DNA of 64,000 bases, from assembly GCA_964579205.1 (NCBI GenBank), contig CAZOFH010000001.1:124001-188000 (forward strand), read 5' to 3'. This document shows positions 56,401-61,506 of this stretch, one piece after another. The position numbers were made by a program, and so were the translations under genes. The notes below the pieces were generated by a model, which did not search any database, was not told where the DNA came from, and saw nothing but the letters and a program-made list of their open reading frames with translations. Within the stretch, counting starts at the first letter, position 1. Every line of letters begins with the position of its first letter. The stretch is from UBA7867 sp964579205. Its GTDB lineage: Bacteria; Bacillota; Clostridia; Christensenellales; UBA1242.

Positions 56401-56599
56401 GCAGCGTGGCGGTGAGAGGCGTATCATCTGGAGCATCGGCATTCCCTCCGAGCCTGAGCGAAATCTCTGTCCTATCCACCTCTATACCTAGCCCTGCGTA
56501 TTTGTCTCCACACGCGGATAGCAAAAATCCAGCACACAGCACCATTACGCATATCAGCATAATTGCAAAAGACTTTTTCTCCACAGACTTTAATCTCAT
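41486..56599 (-). CDS. Giant surface lipoprotein with Ig-like and GLUG repeats (5037 residues)
   Basis: One uninterrupted frame of 15.1 kb from ATG 56599, after GAGGGaaaaata. Signal peptide with lipobox FLLSAC: Cys 30 is lipidated, so the N-terminus is fixed to the membrane. Residues about 35-1000 are Ig-like/Big-type domains (VSLTATTAGTTKMYLVS, GDTTIVITAESGARAEIEL). About 1040-1600 have GLUG-type beta-helix repeats (GGLVGKNRINLG, VGGFVGANYGTIL, VGGLVGFTAGAISHSF). About 1600-2560 are Ig-like again. From about 2560 nearly to the end come dense GLUG repeats (GGLVGENSGVISNSYF, AGGLIGL, MVGALAGFVSG), each block opening with an insertion-like LTADIEL or MLLADIDF strand. No C-terminal anchor. Function unknown; a very long adhesin or contact protein is inferred. 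Monocistronic with promoter and terminator. Confidence 0.92.
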   Translation of the reverse strand: MRLKSVEKKSFAIMLICVMVLCAGFLLSACGDKYAGLGIEVDRTEISLRLGGNADAPDDTPLTATLQATLVGASAEMTRGMSFRFDDTSIVTAQIVNNYGDMNVVSLTATTAGTTKMYLVSNEHGSVVSDPITVTVYRDAESMVFDTTKKPSVKAGTSIVLDTSELINFSIGGESAKIYPSEAEFSLLEPSDPRWNAAYGTSIPNGVSIQDNVLSAANNASLGIVQVLATRGALSTVCYVMVYSDINAQEVITLYQNEALVTGAVKSIINPVEANGNRMVLIPQITDTRQNYQLAVTSRDNDVLLVGEPNASGQVSAAVCNSGRTKLDVVANIIDPFTGVIYQSFTKTYDVQIDRIVTEIRVYSDDVSPTAEPVRMTVQDVYVNGVAGKKVHYNVYPDNDEHSGAIADTNIKLAVTRIDGADGEYSSVNGFDDVVVMVDGQEYVWGETIPNDKDIFVSLGQTDLISQNFRLTLLANTMDASLPQVSNHIDFDVAVGVTRIDASSSRILLGVGMSSDFGLTYYDNQNNAMTGAPKFSFSTSDIFTISPKGDYDYSVVANREGDTTIVITAESGARAEIELQVRTVLNSMGIITHSTQGVLSSTMAAEEADALVANTGIAEITITVGSEVDLGYVLNPVTTGSDSFRISSVGTDDPEKHYVSIASAFAGGKLHVSGLNPTGENHVTLTIVFEHYVNSEGIVQKVTSSREVAIKVYKPLSNLYWQGTASQKTITRNVYNANKLNYIDNPKGTITLAVRYDPTASYFANGGEIVWTVDDSTRVIIAETETEGEILVTGNLSVTDTARYYTVNITARVDEYNVTYLLKCVLTIENPVKVDGINLRNYYDDYYGIRLSDLGSRDRTQYEIVPEVTPSDAFNKKLKYVLLTTDKSAEVSSEDAIITLDPDNPNIIRAVEGKSGSCYLRLYPEDALWNRELTFADVPLYKDIYIVVENGDDAPYTIYEPAEFLAIGVSPLAMTKNYILMNSIDLSAYSRSLFPLGGEEPFSGTLRACYDAETDTYSRLSISGLPVVSNAVTVGDNTYLGVFSQITSTAAGGAISNIDFYFDSGSIDFLGSDLSENVYAGLLAGRITGDLNNVFVNYSNYRTNEVVVANMPSSVQNFYFGAVAGDYADGSVSGVYANLSLRLASVPVSTALIVGGVFGQFAGVSFGQNESLMCNVNISATYSANTNAQVWSKIGQILNGQESAEGIGGLVGVTLPYAFTPDGEGATATLQKGTIRSMQVTGIISAAGSTNVGGLVGKNRINLGADNGVSGTPTLYRNLASVRVNGGANVGGFVGANYGTILYGTAEIYDNVKSTEYTDLIWVRGLYRVGGFAGYHANGAYMDYAFAMSYVDRAMQTFGLASGDATKFYGDILGGSQVGGLVGFTAGAISHSFANTQIQQVDITYPEGTTISLDRYTGGFVGVAALDTATINFSFAIGAILSSNTAATAQCGEYVGYYSGGNGAIHQAYAYVDITAQDDKVYNFAAASAAEATVSQCFFVNESTTPMTNGYTYLQMTLNNGDTIIYQQGDAHWGFTQQNATGAKQEWVAWDSTISGVNHNLPILYDKDGKMLYNQITSSITVTPREYTADGATLPTYFAYSDATSGAVLGAVVLLDNITLDSRNQRSIAISDLFNITVAPQNLSPSEWKISVESSDFGIVEVVQPRQNLIDAYLIFKDCGVVTIEFTSLLNANVVARIEINVVGGFEEFSIRDSQGRLMTASDYVMYVKVGREMGYSVHTRFDQKNNQEYITPKGLVYTTMGIDYIRFDGVAFDGYSAYMGANEATIISGVTPSADLVAVSVAPYIELTFGTQTYRNVFASLQKSFDIKVYQGITSVEVYTGVEANMPSGSEVLLGVDVVTDNIATVSLEDVDLSMLAGKLRGDIAIDRFMNLVETKQGKIATQNRFECYLDGVQITDRRAIADIVLGLKRGDSINAYISVDGTTYSSAADIAAIEDYLITDCVRFTFMLSLKGTDRQITQNVVFGLEYTIRDTESGDRYTVNDQVTFIPASITKMELKHFTYGADSMEAGETAGNSISPGTTGILRIDLMPYYAHFDYVTINSSALNGTGAMMLRQMVYKNGLYRYVSNSNEYDGAGNLILRNVTGIDADGNEYFDGRIFVSTLITSGTPEGSGYSITVAPKRNGESSPIFEPQTIRLTTAFAPFATLTMDSSYAGNIVARGSLVNLRLTGTLLNSSLTLSASYYGTEGGSRLTNCAFYDQNIQYNFTSGQRENVNMLIPFYVGLLAQPDNGKIIISVTINSYTNLGGRLNPLVVTCVINVVDYIVDKTYTRGTQTGNFEISVNSYMPLIALFVVNDPRLADFQKYIGFSTDAATAEAERAAFAEGVEALNAIRQQKIKYINALGDGNGGVWWFDDGTGFAQINTIRHYLDFLVVYDETVGQDCYKLRGRDLKTDFALRLSYETTYVYNESKGCYEFVLLDEITEDNRSLMLDDYIRKLEQDFLADLTEQSDEENPYAIDSAEAFRTSMVAGGNYMLTADIELYNWQPIDTAIASLDGNGHIIYLRSFAKSTDATSTNMGLFGTVSEGSVLKNLIVDVSHNLYINLKDIAKVRFGYIAGVNKGIIYNCDIVVTKDKSEWQTIYDNTPRINNDNADEQFGRNIFDKIINNAEEYRGYRSLASTFVMTSKTVNSTAVSSVIGGLVGENASTGSITNCRVGRVDAQSPLGTTHLSSVGGAIYARQGLNLFASGNVGGLVGENSGVISNSYFANGYVVNSLMDIYTANNTSGARTGGLVAVQTNTGRIFGSFARGQLDEDNARSSLGGVIAYGTVGGLVHSNNGVITDSYSNLNLSSASGMGGFAYENLTGARITQSYSLSTVKTQGLINGMFIGVDNEGNLLDSANSVVENCFYLTEEGTIVDSAERAIPLAKESWQDPAGSLFEGFSISLDIDGESTWYMDTARTYLGPQLYLADKVFVSSRTTLGENADYVRGSSINPLLITNMAAWSDKVFNYKDSTHKSSYIKELNIGAAKEPNYEYADAYIMLLADIDFGGAIDSITSKTRFGGHLYGNGHIISGINFTQSVNDMTAPNDFGLFASLNNATVSNLTLSIEQALTSLASHVGVLAGSITDSLVENIVLTGEVTAAKVTGTNMVGALAGFVSGDSSVYNIKSNLSISANAATIQNRPYTYYTDTVRYSANVSYAGGIIGVLDLAKFEDGDNTASPRVRNLGVKNSMYEGITVRNTNIDLSGEIVGGVVGLVGTDSEIYKVYFEVKSDSNAAHIRGRNFTGGIVGENRGAVLNARVSVPLKEQIETDSQILASDSPTKYAGIQTLFVSEGNSNAVGGLVGLNVGGLIRYSYNRVAVVNTKARVAGGLIGLAINAPQTFDTFSTVDPVLGYLRSINTNSANLLSPVSSGVRYNFGSGSMLPESGSLKAGALLQEVYTTAMVNASEVIGGLVGAQLNAPIYTYASTSIQVVGANAYDESNASFVAKVTDSTTLFGSATGYLGLNYVSTPSAGQIIAYVSNLTAGTAAQNIKVTKQVAGGTLSPIGNIAGAQSDTVTTTFISAATSSEDKPFANFDSEIWNLDNDKLEHRFPYHKIGYDSPVKDITNVDEFFEELTHTRSTSHYRIINDLVITGDRWQEFYTTTGRYSLGSDSDAVRGRVEGAVSIIADGKYTTRAANITFTNFNTTQMRYYHSLFGYTNSLKLSNLNFVYEFDFDASVLSNDLNEFALLALSTNATSMTNIGIYLREQIAETNVTKHTLSLDTSGADCGIQNMAIVTARSFNSVFNNVYFDAGISAKNMSLSIPEFSMGALVGTATGTLAIGGVDQGRVAVEYASLQNYQVNVGALVGKASGAVTLSGVVNKTGNIRGTVKVNCGGTQASHIGGVIGLCSNTLNLKNFTSNVDIILNRDNSDSFNSSIDYVGGITGTIVHSNISGACVLGDITITGGNGSLYVGGIAGTYTTPHTFGNRYSGYVTQNSSVYSDIVIGGTRDYTHLYVGGIYGLTTEQITMSGSSTEPVGDSVNVYSGLYSNADIRLNVSASYIYAGGLFGKSTQGIMTPDTSSEGQYNYTQFTRPNVVLRIANSGYVGDLIVQNSMMDGGANYLGGIVGESELLMQDLYSNGAIAYTTQGNGPAYMGGIVGLADNHIFGAVSFSVLNLSRAYDDTQNSFVDPIATVATTLVSEDNKVNILVDKAYCSPQLNGVYNKYGSVLTAAQAFDVTTAQLITANLNNWFYREVEYTIDTETTTLAIVIPEAISSMVDYSIGGEIVPMLVNEYSDLLNGMADGTYPHKTILLASDLSVANTQIAKEFNAVRRIVGNSYSFVLNTPYANSAISGDFGLFESIPNNALISSLGIKFDEIRLQTNGDATIGVLAGSNYGAVFNVSIGALPAIDLGYMGASAAQQKTVATFSNGVADRYLSSVIDSQEIATLAVTIGAGNSTIGGMFGYSAGTITNSIVSMDLSICGSSASYLNTGGMVGKLECGTLDNIMTNGRLNLSVNSTVGGLVGTATDATVLGAISNTNLGIFVPDDTLTHAGFAFGSFTGGVYKGIIVNTNISATDTDYFADNSLYSRGFTTLEMSSPEVMNYIAPRNEEGVLIPTDNGFRADIWSQDDKVYYGYPVLNTITNIDFGTGDGSQDNPYQFAETAQLLDLVNAQGEVSYCLTRDMVISPQNYAEISQIVLQITEINGMGHSIVIYDLPADLNTPAEGEADIGLFREIKYGTQVRNLGIAIVDSITIDTPLKVNFGGLAVRNYGNISNCYVICNNADNSYHSGTIEFTSSQANSYVGGLVSQNYGEISNSWCDVNFVGCEGHFGGVLGLQGVNETVAQDGSVISIRQSSIVNSFASGSIYLNTTVTAGSETTSAGGLVGKNVSYLTNGYVVRDCYVYGARIGASVAGLNVGALIGYNDSRDSNDMNVLNTYRTYAYVATDTTPNAANKPVGNYLNLGLVGNQQALDTSDNSSSLAVAYYVAGVGTPYDNNDSYRESTTEDDVATLTRPGSTVENGLRSYIIGQGIYQGWGNTSLWVRNTYGAGYNGSMLYLRGVTPIDRQEVGGASIKPNNALFEII

Positions 56600-56674
56600 T
56601 ATTTTTCCCTCGTTACTTTATTTTGCGTCAATTTTGAATAAATATTTACATTTTGCCCTAAAATTCACTAAAAA

Positions 56675-56704
56675 ATTATAGCAAATTTTACCGCCAAAAG
56701 TCAA
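56675..56704 (-). promoter_or_regulatory. Promoter of the giant lipoprotein gene
   Basis: Minus strand: TTGACT (56704-56699), 18-nt spacer, TATAAT (56680-56675); about 75 nt before the start. Divergent from the promoter at 56793. Confidence 0.7.
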
Positions 56705-56792
56705 AAGAAATGCTATATAAAACCAAAAATTTTTTATATTTTCTGCGAAAAAAGATTTTTGTCAAAAAAACTCAAAATTTGCCACAATTTGC

Positions 56793-56821
56793 TTGCTAAA
56801 AAATGCCATAAAAGTTATACT
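56793..56821 (+). promoter_or_regulatory. Promoter of the reductase-aconitase X operon
   Basis: TTGCTA (56793-56798), 17-nt spacer, TATACT (56816-56821), 32 nt before ATG 56854. Confidence 0.6.
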
Positions 56822-56853
56822 TTTATTGTAGAAAATTAAAATGGAGATATGAT

Positions 56854-59106
56854 ATGATTAATGATAAAATACTCTACGAATTGGAAAATGATTTTGGCGA
56901 CTGGTGGCAAAAGGGCTACACCACTCCCAAAATGACCAATTCACTCTACCCTTACACTAGTATGTTTAGCCCAATCAACATCAATCGGCTCACTGTCAAG
57001 AATAGGCTAGTGATGGGACCTATGGGTAATATTGATATGGCTGAGGAGACTGGTAGACCTAGTCAAAAGATGATTAGTTACTTCGCGGAGCGCGCACGAG
57101 GCGGCGTAGGGCTGATTACCTCAGGACTGGTGCCAGTGAGCTACGGCATCGACTCTACTGTCAAAGAGGTCGGTGATTTGAGTTATTTCCCGCGAATTGA
57201 CCGCACGAGGACAGTTTTTTCTGGATGGCGCGAAATCGCTAGCGGCGTGCATGCATTCGGCGCTCACTTCTTTATCCAGCTCACCGCGGGGCTCGGTAGA
57301 GTGGGCAATCCTCAATGTCTGCTCACCCAATTCAAACTACCTGTGAGCGCATCTTGGAACCCAAACTTTTATATTCCGCAAATCCCTTGCAAACGCTTGA
57401 GCGGCAGAAAACTAAATAAACTGGTCAAAAACTTTGGTCAGGCAGCCGCTGATGCCAAAGCCTGCAATATTGACGGCGTGTACCTGCACGGTCACGAAGG
57501 ATATCTATTAGAGCAACTCACAAACCCAGCATTCAACCGCCGCGTAATGGGCAAATATAGCGACTGGCAAAGATTTGGGATAGATGTAGTAAAGCAAATC
57601 CGCAAACGCGTAGGTGCTGATTACCCTATTATGTATAGGATCGACCTTTCTCTCGCTCTCAACGCCACATATCAAGACAAAATGAACCAAAAACCTTTCA
57701 AAAAATTCCGCAAAGAGCGTACCATTCAGCAAACCTTGGAATATATGGTCAACCTAGTGCGCGCGGGTGTAGATGTATTTGACGTGGATTTGGGATGCTA
57801 TGACAACTGGTGGCTCCCTCACCCACCTGCTAGTATGCCTAGCGGATGTTTCCTCGAAATCGCCAAGATTGTCAAGGATTATTTTAGAGCAAATCAAATT
57901 ATGTCCAATGCAAACCAGCCCGTACCTATCGTCGGCGTAGGCAAACTCGGGTACCCTGACCTAGCCGAGCAGGCTCTACGCGATGAAAAGTGCGATATGA
58001 TAATGCTCGCCCGTCCTCTACTCGCCGACCCTGAGTGGCCAAACAAAGCCTTTAGAGGAGAATGTGAAAAAATCCGCCCTTGCATCGGCTGTCACGAGGG
58101 CTGCATCCGCGAATTCGTCGAGGGTGGGCATCCACAATGTGCTGTCAACCCACGCGCCGCATTTGAAGAGGTATTTTCTCGCGAATTGCCCAAAGCGCCT
58201 GACCAAAAGCATGTGGCTGTCATCGGAGCAGGTCCCGCAGGTATTGTTGCCTGCAAGTGTTTATTAGAGCGCGGGCATAGAGTAGAACTATACGAGGCTA
58301 CCGACCACATCGGCGGCAACCTAATACCTGCTAGCGTGCCAGCATTCAAGTACGAGGTCAAGAATTATGTAGATTACCTCAATGACGTAGTCGAGGACCT
58401 CAAAAAGTACTCAGACTTTACTCTCAAACTCAACCGCCGCGCGGATACTCCTTATCTCAAGGGTAGATTTGACGCCGTGGTGGTAGCGACTGGGAGCAAG
58501 ATAAATATTCCGCAAATCAAAGGCTCTGAGCAATCTCACGTAGTTACCGTTACCGAAGCGCTAAACAACCCAGAGTTAGTCAAAAAGGCAAAAGAAATCG
58601 TCATCTTGGGCGGAGGCGATTCGGGCTGTGAATGCGCCTACTGGGCGTCTATCGAACTAGGCAAAAAGGTCACTATTATCGAGCAAAAAGCGACTCTGAT
58701 GACAGACAGTTGTACCGCAAACCGCGGACACATACTGCACTACCTAGACAAGGCAGGGGTCGTCACTCACAACCTCAGCACGCTGAGCGAAATCAAAGAC
58801 AAGAGCGTACTAATAAGCAAAAACGCACACAGTTCTGTCCCTGACCCATACAACACTTGGCAACCTGTGCTACCTGAAAACATCTCCAACCCACTCGCTC
58901 CCAAAATTCAGACCAAAATGCAAGAATTGGAGATACCTGCCGACCTAGTAATCGTCGCTATAGGCACCAAACCACAGAACGAACTATATTTTGACCTAGT
59001 AAAGCAAAACGCTGTCGACCAAGTCGTATTTGTCGGAGATGCAATCCGTCCCGGCAAGGTATTCAACGCCGTAAAAGGCGCTTATCGTAGATGTCGAGAA
59101 ATATAA
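56854..59106 (+). CDS. NADH:flavin oxidoreductase with Fe-S cluster (2,4-dienoyl-CoA reductase/enoate reductase family)
   Basis: 750 residues from ATG 56854, after GGAGATAT. Family members pass electrons from NAD(P)H through FAD and a 4Fe-4S cluster to FMN, which reduces a carbon-carbon double bond. The N-terminal Old Yellow Enzyme barrel (about 35-400) has GVYLHGHEGYLLEQ and NRRVMGKYSDWQR. The cluster motif Cx2Cx3Cx11C is complete: C410, C413, C417, C429. The FAD site is AVIGAGPAGIVACKCLLERG (about 455), the NAD(P) site VILGGGDSGCECAYWA (about 590), and a closing VGDAIRPGKVFNAV motif is near 735. Length fits FadH/BaiCD-like enzymes plus about 30 N-terminal residues. Substrate is unknown; the downstream aconitase X genes, 13 nt away, suggest a shared catabolic step. 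Confidence 0.9.
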   Translation: MINDKILYELENDFGDWWQKGYTTPKMTNSLYPYTSMFSPININRLTVKNRLVMGPMGNIDMAEETGRPSQKMISYFAERARGGVGLITSGLVPVSYGIDSTVKEVGDLSYFPRIDRTRTVFSGWREIASGVHAFGAHFFIQLTAGLGRVGNPQCLLTQFKLPVSASWNPNFYIPQIPCKRLSGRKLNKLVKNFGQAAADAKACNIDGVYLHGHEGYLLEQLTNPAFNRRVMGKYSDWQRFGIDVVKQIRKRVGADYPIMYRIDLSLALNATYQDKMNQKPFKKFRKERTIQQTLEYMVNLVRAGVDVFDVDLGCYDNWWLPHPPASMPSGCFLEIAKIVKDYFRANQIMSNANQPVPIVGVGKLGYPDLAEQALRDEKCDMIMLARPLLADPEWPNKAFRGECEKIRPCIGCHEGCIREFVEGGHPQCAVNPRAAFEEVFSRELPKAPDQKHVAVIGAGPAGIVACKCLLERGHRVELYEATDHIGGNLIPASVPAFKYEVKNYVDYLNDVVEDLKKYSDFTLKLNRRADTPYLKGRFDAVVVATGSKINIPQIKGSEQSHVVTVTEALNNPELVKKAKEIVILGGGDSGCECAYWASIELGKKVTIIEQKATLMTDSCTANRGHILHYLDKAGVVTHNLSTLSEIKDKSVLISKNAHSSVPDPYNTWQPVLPENISNPLAPKIQTKMQELEIPADLVIVAIGTKPQNELYFDLVKQNAVDQVVFVGDAIRPGKVFNAVKGAYRRCREI

Positions 59107-59119
59107 AAAGGAGAAAATA

Positions 59120-60409
59120 ATGGAACACAATATGACTTTGACACCGCAAGAAGAGGCAATACTCAATGGCTCGCAAGGTGAAGTTTTGGCAAAAATGATG
59201 CAGACGCTGGTAAAAATCGGAGAGATTTTCGGCGCAAAAAGAATGGTAGCAGTAACTCACGAGGGACATATCGTCACCTCGATGGGTATCCCCTTGCTCA
59301 AGCCACTTTATCGCACAATGCAGCAAATCATCGACGCTGGCATTACGGCAAAATGGAAATTTAGCGCTGACCCACGCCCTATCGACTACAAAAATGTAAA
59401 GTGTAACATTCTAGATAAAATCGTATTTAGCAAGGTAATGTATGGCAAACAAGCAGAATATGAGGAGCAACTCAAAAAAGTCGGTCTCATTTCCCCTGAC
59501 GCTTTTAGTTGTGCATGCTATCACAAAGAAATGGGCAATATACCCAAGTTTGGCGACATCCTCTCTTGGGCTGAGAGTAGCGCTGTGGTATACGCAAACT
59601 CTGTCTTGGGCGCTAGGTGCAACCGTAATAGTGGGATGATCGACCTTTTTGGATGCATACTAGGCGTAGTGCCAGAATTCGGCTTACTACTGGATGAAAA
59701 CAGGCAGGCAAATTGGGTAATCAAAATCGAGACTACCCAAATTCCTGAGGCGCAAATCTTGGGTAGCGCTATCGGACTAGCAGTCGGCGACGGTGTGCCA
59801 TACATTATAGGGCTAGACAAGTATTTGGGCAAAATGCTCAATGACCAAGCCACCTCTTACCTCAAGGATATGGGTGCTGCGAGCGCTAGTAATGGTGCAG
59901 TTGGATTGTATCACGTAGAAAACCTCACACCTGAGGCAAAGCAGAGCGGTACCAAATTAATCCGCAAGGATGCGCAGACTCTGGTGATTGACGATGATTA
60001 CCTGCAGAAAACTTATGATTCCTACCCTATCCTTTGGGAGGACAAGGATGCAAAGCCAAAAATGTGCTTTATCGGATGCCCTCACCTCTCTATGGAGCAA
60101 CTCAACGACTGGACAAACAAGATTTTTGACCAACTAATCAAAAACGGACACACCAAGGTAGCGTGCCGTACCATATTGACTACCTCGCCTCAAATTGCGC
60201 AAGAATTCAGCAAAACTACCAATTACCTAAAACTTATGGCGACAGGGGCAAAGTTGTCTAGCATTTGTCCATTGATGTATCTCAATAACCCGCTCACGCA
60301 CAAACGCCCTATCATCACCTGCTCAAACAAATTGCGCACATACACTAGAGCGAGATTTTATTCCGAAGAGGAATTGCTCAATATAATTACTCACAAGGAG
60401 GAAAAATAA
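59120..60409 (+). CDS. Aconitase X catalytic (large) subunit, DUF521
   Basis: 429 residues from ATG 59120, after AAGGAGaaaata. Aconitase X enzymes are Fe-S dehydratases: known members are cis-3-hydroxy-L-proline dehydratase in bacteria and phosphomevalonate dehydratase in archaea. Visible family marks are LTPQEEAILNGSQGEVLAKM at the start, HIVTSMG, the ANSVLGARCNRNSGMIDLF cysteine motif at about 154-172, GVVPEFGLLLDE, and the C-terminal CRTILTTSP and CPLMYLNNPLT segments. The stop overlaps the start of the small subunit gene by one base (TAATG). Soluble, cytoplasmic. Which substrate is used cannot be read from sequence; hydroxyproline breakdown is the likeliest in a gut anaerobe. Confidence 0.87.
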   Translation: MEHNMTLTPQEEAILNGSQGEVLAKMMQTLVKIGEIFGAKRMVAVTHEGHIVTSMGIPLLKPLYRTMQQIIDAGITAKWKFSADPRPIDYKNVKCNILDKIVFSKVMYGKQAEYEEQLKKVGLISPDAFSCACYHKEMGNIPKFGDILSWAESSAVVYANSVLGARCNRNSGMIDLFGCILGVVPEFGLLLDENRQANWVIKIETTQIPEAQILGSAIGLAVGDGVPYIIGLDKYLGKMLNDQATSYLKDMGAASASNGAVGLYHVENLTPEAKQSGTKLIRKDAQTLVIDDDYLQKTYDSYPILWEDKDAKPKMCFIGCPHLSMEQLNDWTNKIFDQLIKNGHTKVACRTILTTSPQIAQEFSKTTNYLKLMATGAKLSSICPLMYLNNPLTHKRPIITCSNKLRTYTRARFYSEEELLNIITHKEEK

Positions 60410-60858
60410 TGGCAAACAAGACTTTTTCTGGCAGAGTGATTTGCTCAGGAGAACTGGAGGGCGAAGCGCTCGTCTCTCACTCTGGGCTAAACACCCTAGC
60501 GACTTTTCAAAAAAGCGCTCTCAAAAACGCAAAACAAATCATAGGTAGCGACCAAAATAACCCCGACCTATATAATAAAGTCATCACTGGCAAAATCTTA
60601 TGTCTCCCGAATACTATTGGCTCGACTACTGGCGGTATGGTATTGCAGACAGTTTGCTCAATGGGTATCGCCCCAGCAGCAATGCTCTTTGCCAATACTA
60701 TCGACTCTCTAGCAGCCAGCGGTGTGATTTTGGCAAAATTTTGGGAGGATAGCCCTATCATCGCCATAGACAACCTAGGTAATGAGTTTCTCGAATATGT
60801 CAAATCTGGCGACAAAATTAAAATCAGTGCGGACGGCACAGTCTGTGTGATGAGATAA
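60409..60858 (+). CDS. Aconitase X swivel (small) subunit, DUF126
   Basis: 149 residues, ATG 60409 coupled to the large subunit by TAATG; ribosome site AAGGAGG. The swivel domain completes the active site of aconitase X. Typical features: GRVICSGELEGEALVSHSG at the N-terminus, GKILCLPNTIGSTTGGMVLQ at about 63-82 (active-site Ser/Thr-Gly loop), and AASGVILAKFWEDSPIIAID near 103-122. In many archaea and bacteria the two parts are separate genes as here; in others they are fused. Last gene of the operon; a new promoter follows at 60874. Confidence 0.87.
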   Translation: MANKTFSGRVICSGELEGEALVSHSGLNTLATFQKSALKNAKQIIGSDQNNPDLYNKVITGKILCLPNTIGSTTGGMVLQTVCSMGIAPAAMLFANTIDSLAASGVILAKFWEDSPIIAIDNLGNEFLEYVKSGDKIKISADGTVCVMR

Positions 60859-60873
60859 TTTTGATTTACCCTA

Positions 60874-60902
60874 TTTACATTTTTGATTTTTTGTGATACA
60901 AT
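60874..60902 (+). promoter_or_regulatory. Sigma-A promoter of the PH-like gene
   Basis: TTTACA (60874-60879), 17-nt spacer, TACAAT (60897-60902). Confidence 0.7.
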
Positions 60903-60929
60903 TTGCAAAATAGATTTTAGGAGGAGTTT

Positions 60930-61319
60930 ATGTCTTACGCATCAGACAAGTACGGCAAAGATGTCAAGGAATTGTGGCACGACCGCAAGCGTTGGTGTGG
61001 TATGCCCCTGTCTTTTACTAGATACAGCATTATCCAAAAGCCTGGCAAGTGGTGCAAATTGATCGTCGACCGCGGTTTCTTCACTAGCAAAATCGACGAG
61101 GTCAACGTATTCCGTGTCGATGATACTTCTATTTTTGAGTCTTTTACCAACAAGTTTTGGGGTACCGGCACGCTCAAAGTTTATTGCAAGGATGCCTCTG
61201 ACGATGTGGTCAACTTGGTGAGAATTCGCAACCCTAGCCAAGTGCGCAACCTTATCAATGAGCTGATAGAAGAAGACCGCAAATCACGCGATGTCAAGTA
61301 CGGCGAAATGCAAATGTAA
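60930..61319 (+). CDS. Small PH-like (bacterial PH, DUF304-type) protein
   Basis: 129 residues, ATG 60930 after the strong site AGGAGGagttt. No signal peptide or membrane helix. The order of strands and the sequence run MPLSFTRYSI..KLIVDRGFFTSKIDEVNVFRVDD..ESFTNKFWGTGTLKVYCKD..LVRIRNPSQVRNLINEL, which follows the bacterial PH (bPH2/DUF304) pattern: a 'Gl....~ei.l.~i.di..~qs...r..g.gti.i' core, then an 'i.~p~~v...i' helix. Many such proteins also have membrane helices; this one is the soluble domain alone. Single-gene unit with promoter and terminator. Function unknown. Confidence 0.75.
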   Translation: MSYASDKYGKDVKELWHDRKRWCGMPLSFTRYSIIQKPGKWCKLIVDRGFFTSKIDEVNVFRVDDTSIFESFTNKFWGTGTLKVYCKDASDDVVNLVRIRNPSQVRNLINELIEEDRKSRDVKYGEMQM

Positions 61320-61332
61320 TATTATTACAATC

Positions 61333-61360
61333 CCCTTTTCTGCATAGAAAAGGGTTTTTT
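61333..61360 (+). terminator. Terminator of the PH-like gene
   Basis: CCCTTTTCT-GCAT-AGAAAAGGG followed by TTTTTT. Confidence 0.85.
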
Positions 61361-61444
61361 ATGCAGAAAATACTCTGATTTTGTGAATATTATGCAAAAT
61401 TTTGCAATTTTATGCGAAAATACTTATATTTTCAAAAATTAGTA

Positions 61445-61473
61445 TTGACAACTAGCCCCTTTTGTGATATAAT
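61445..61473 (+). promoter_or_regulatory. Perfect consensus sigma-A promoter
   Basis: TTGACA (61445-61450), 17-nt spacer, TATAAT (61468-61473): both boxes are exact consensus. It drives the unknown membrane protein at 61507. Confidence 0.85.
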
Positions 61474-61506
61474 ACAGGTATAAATAAAGATATGGGAGAG
61501 ATTATT

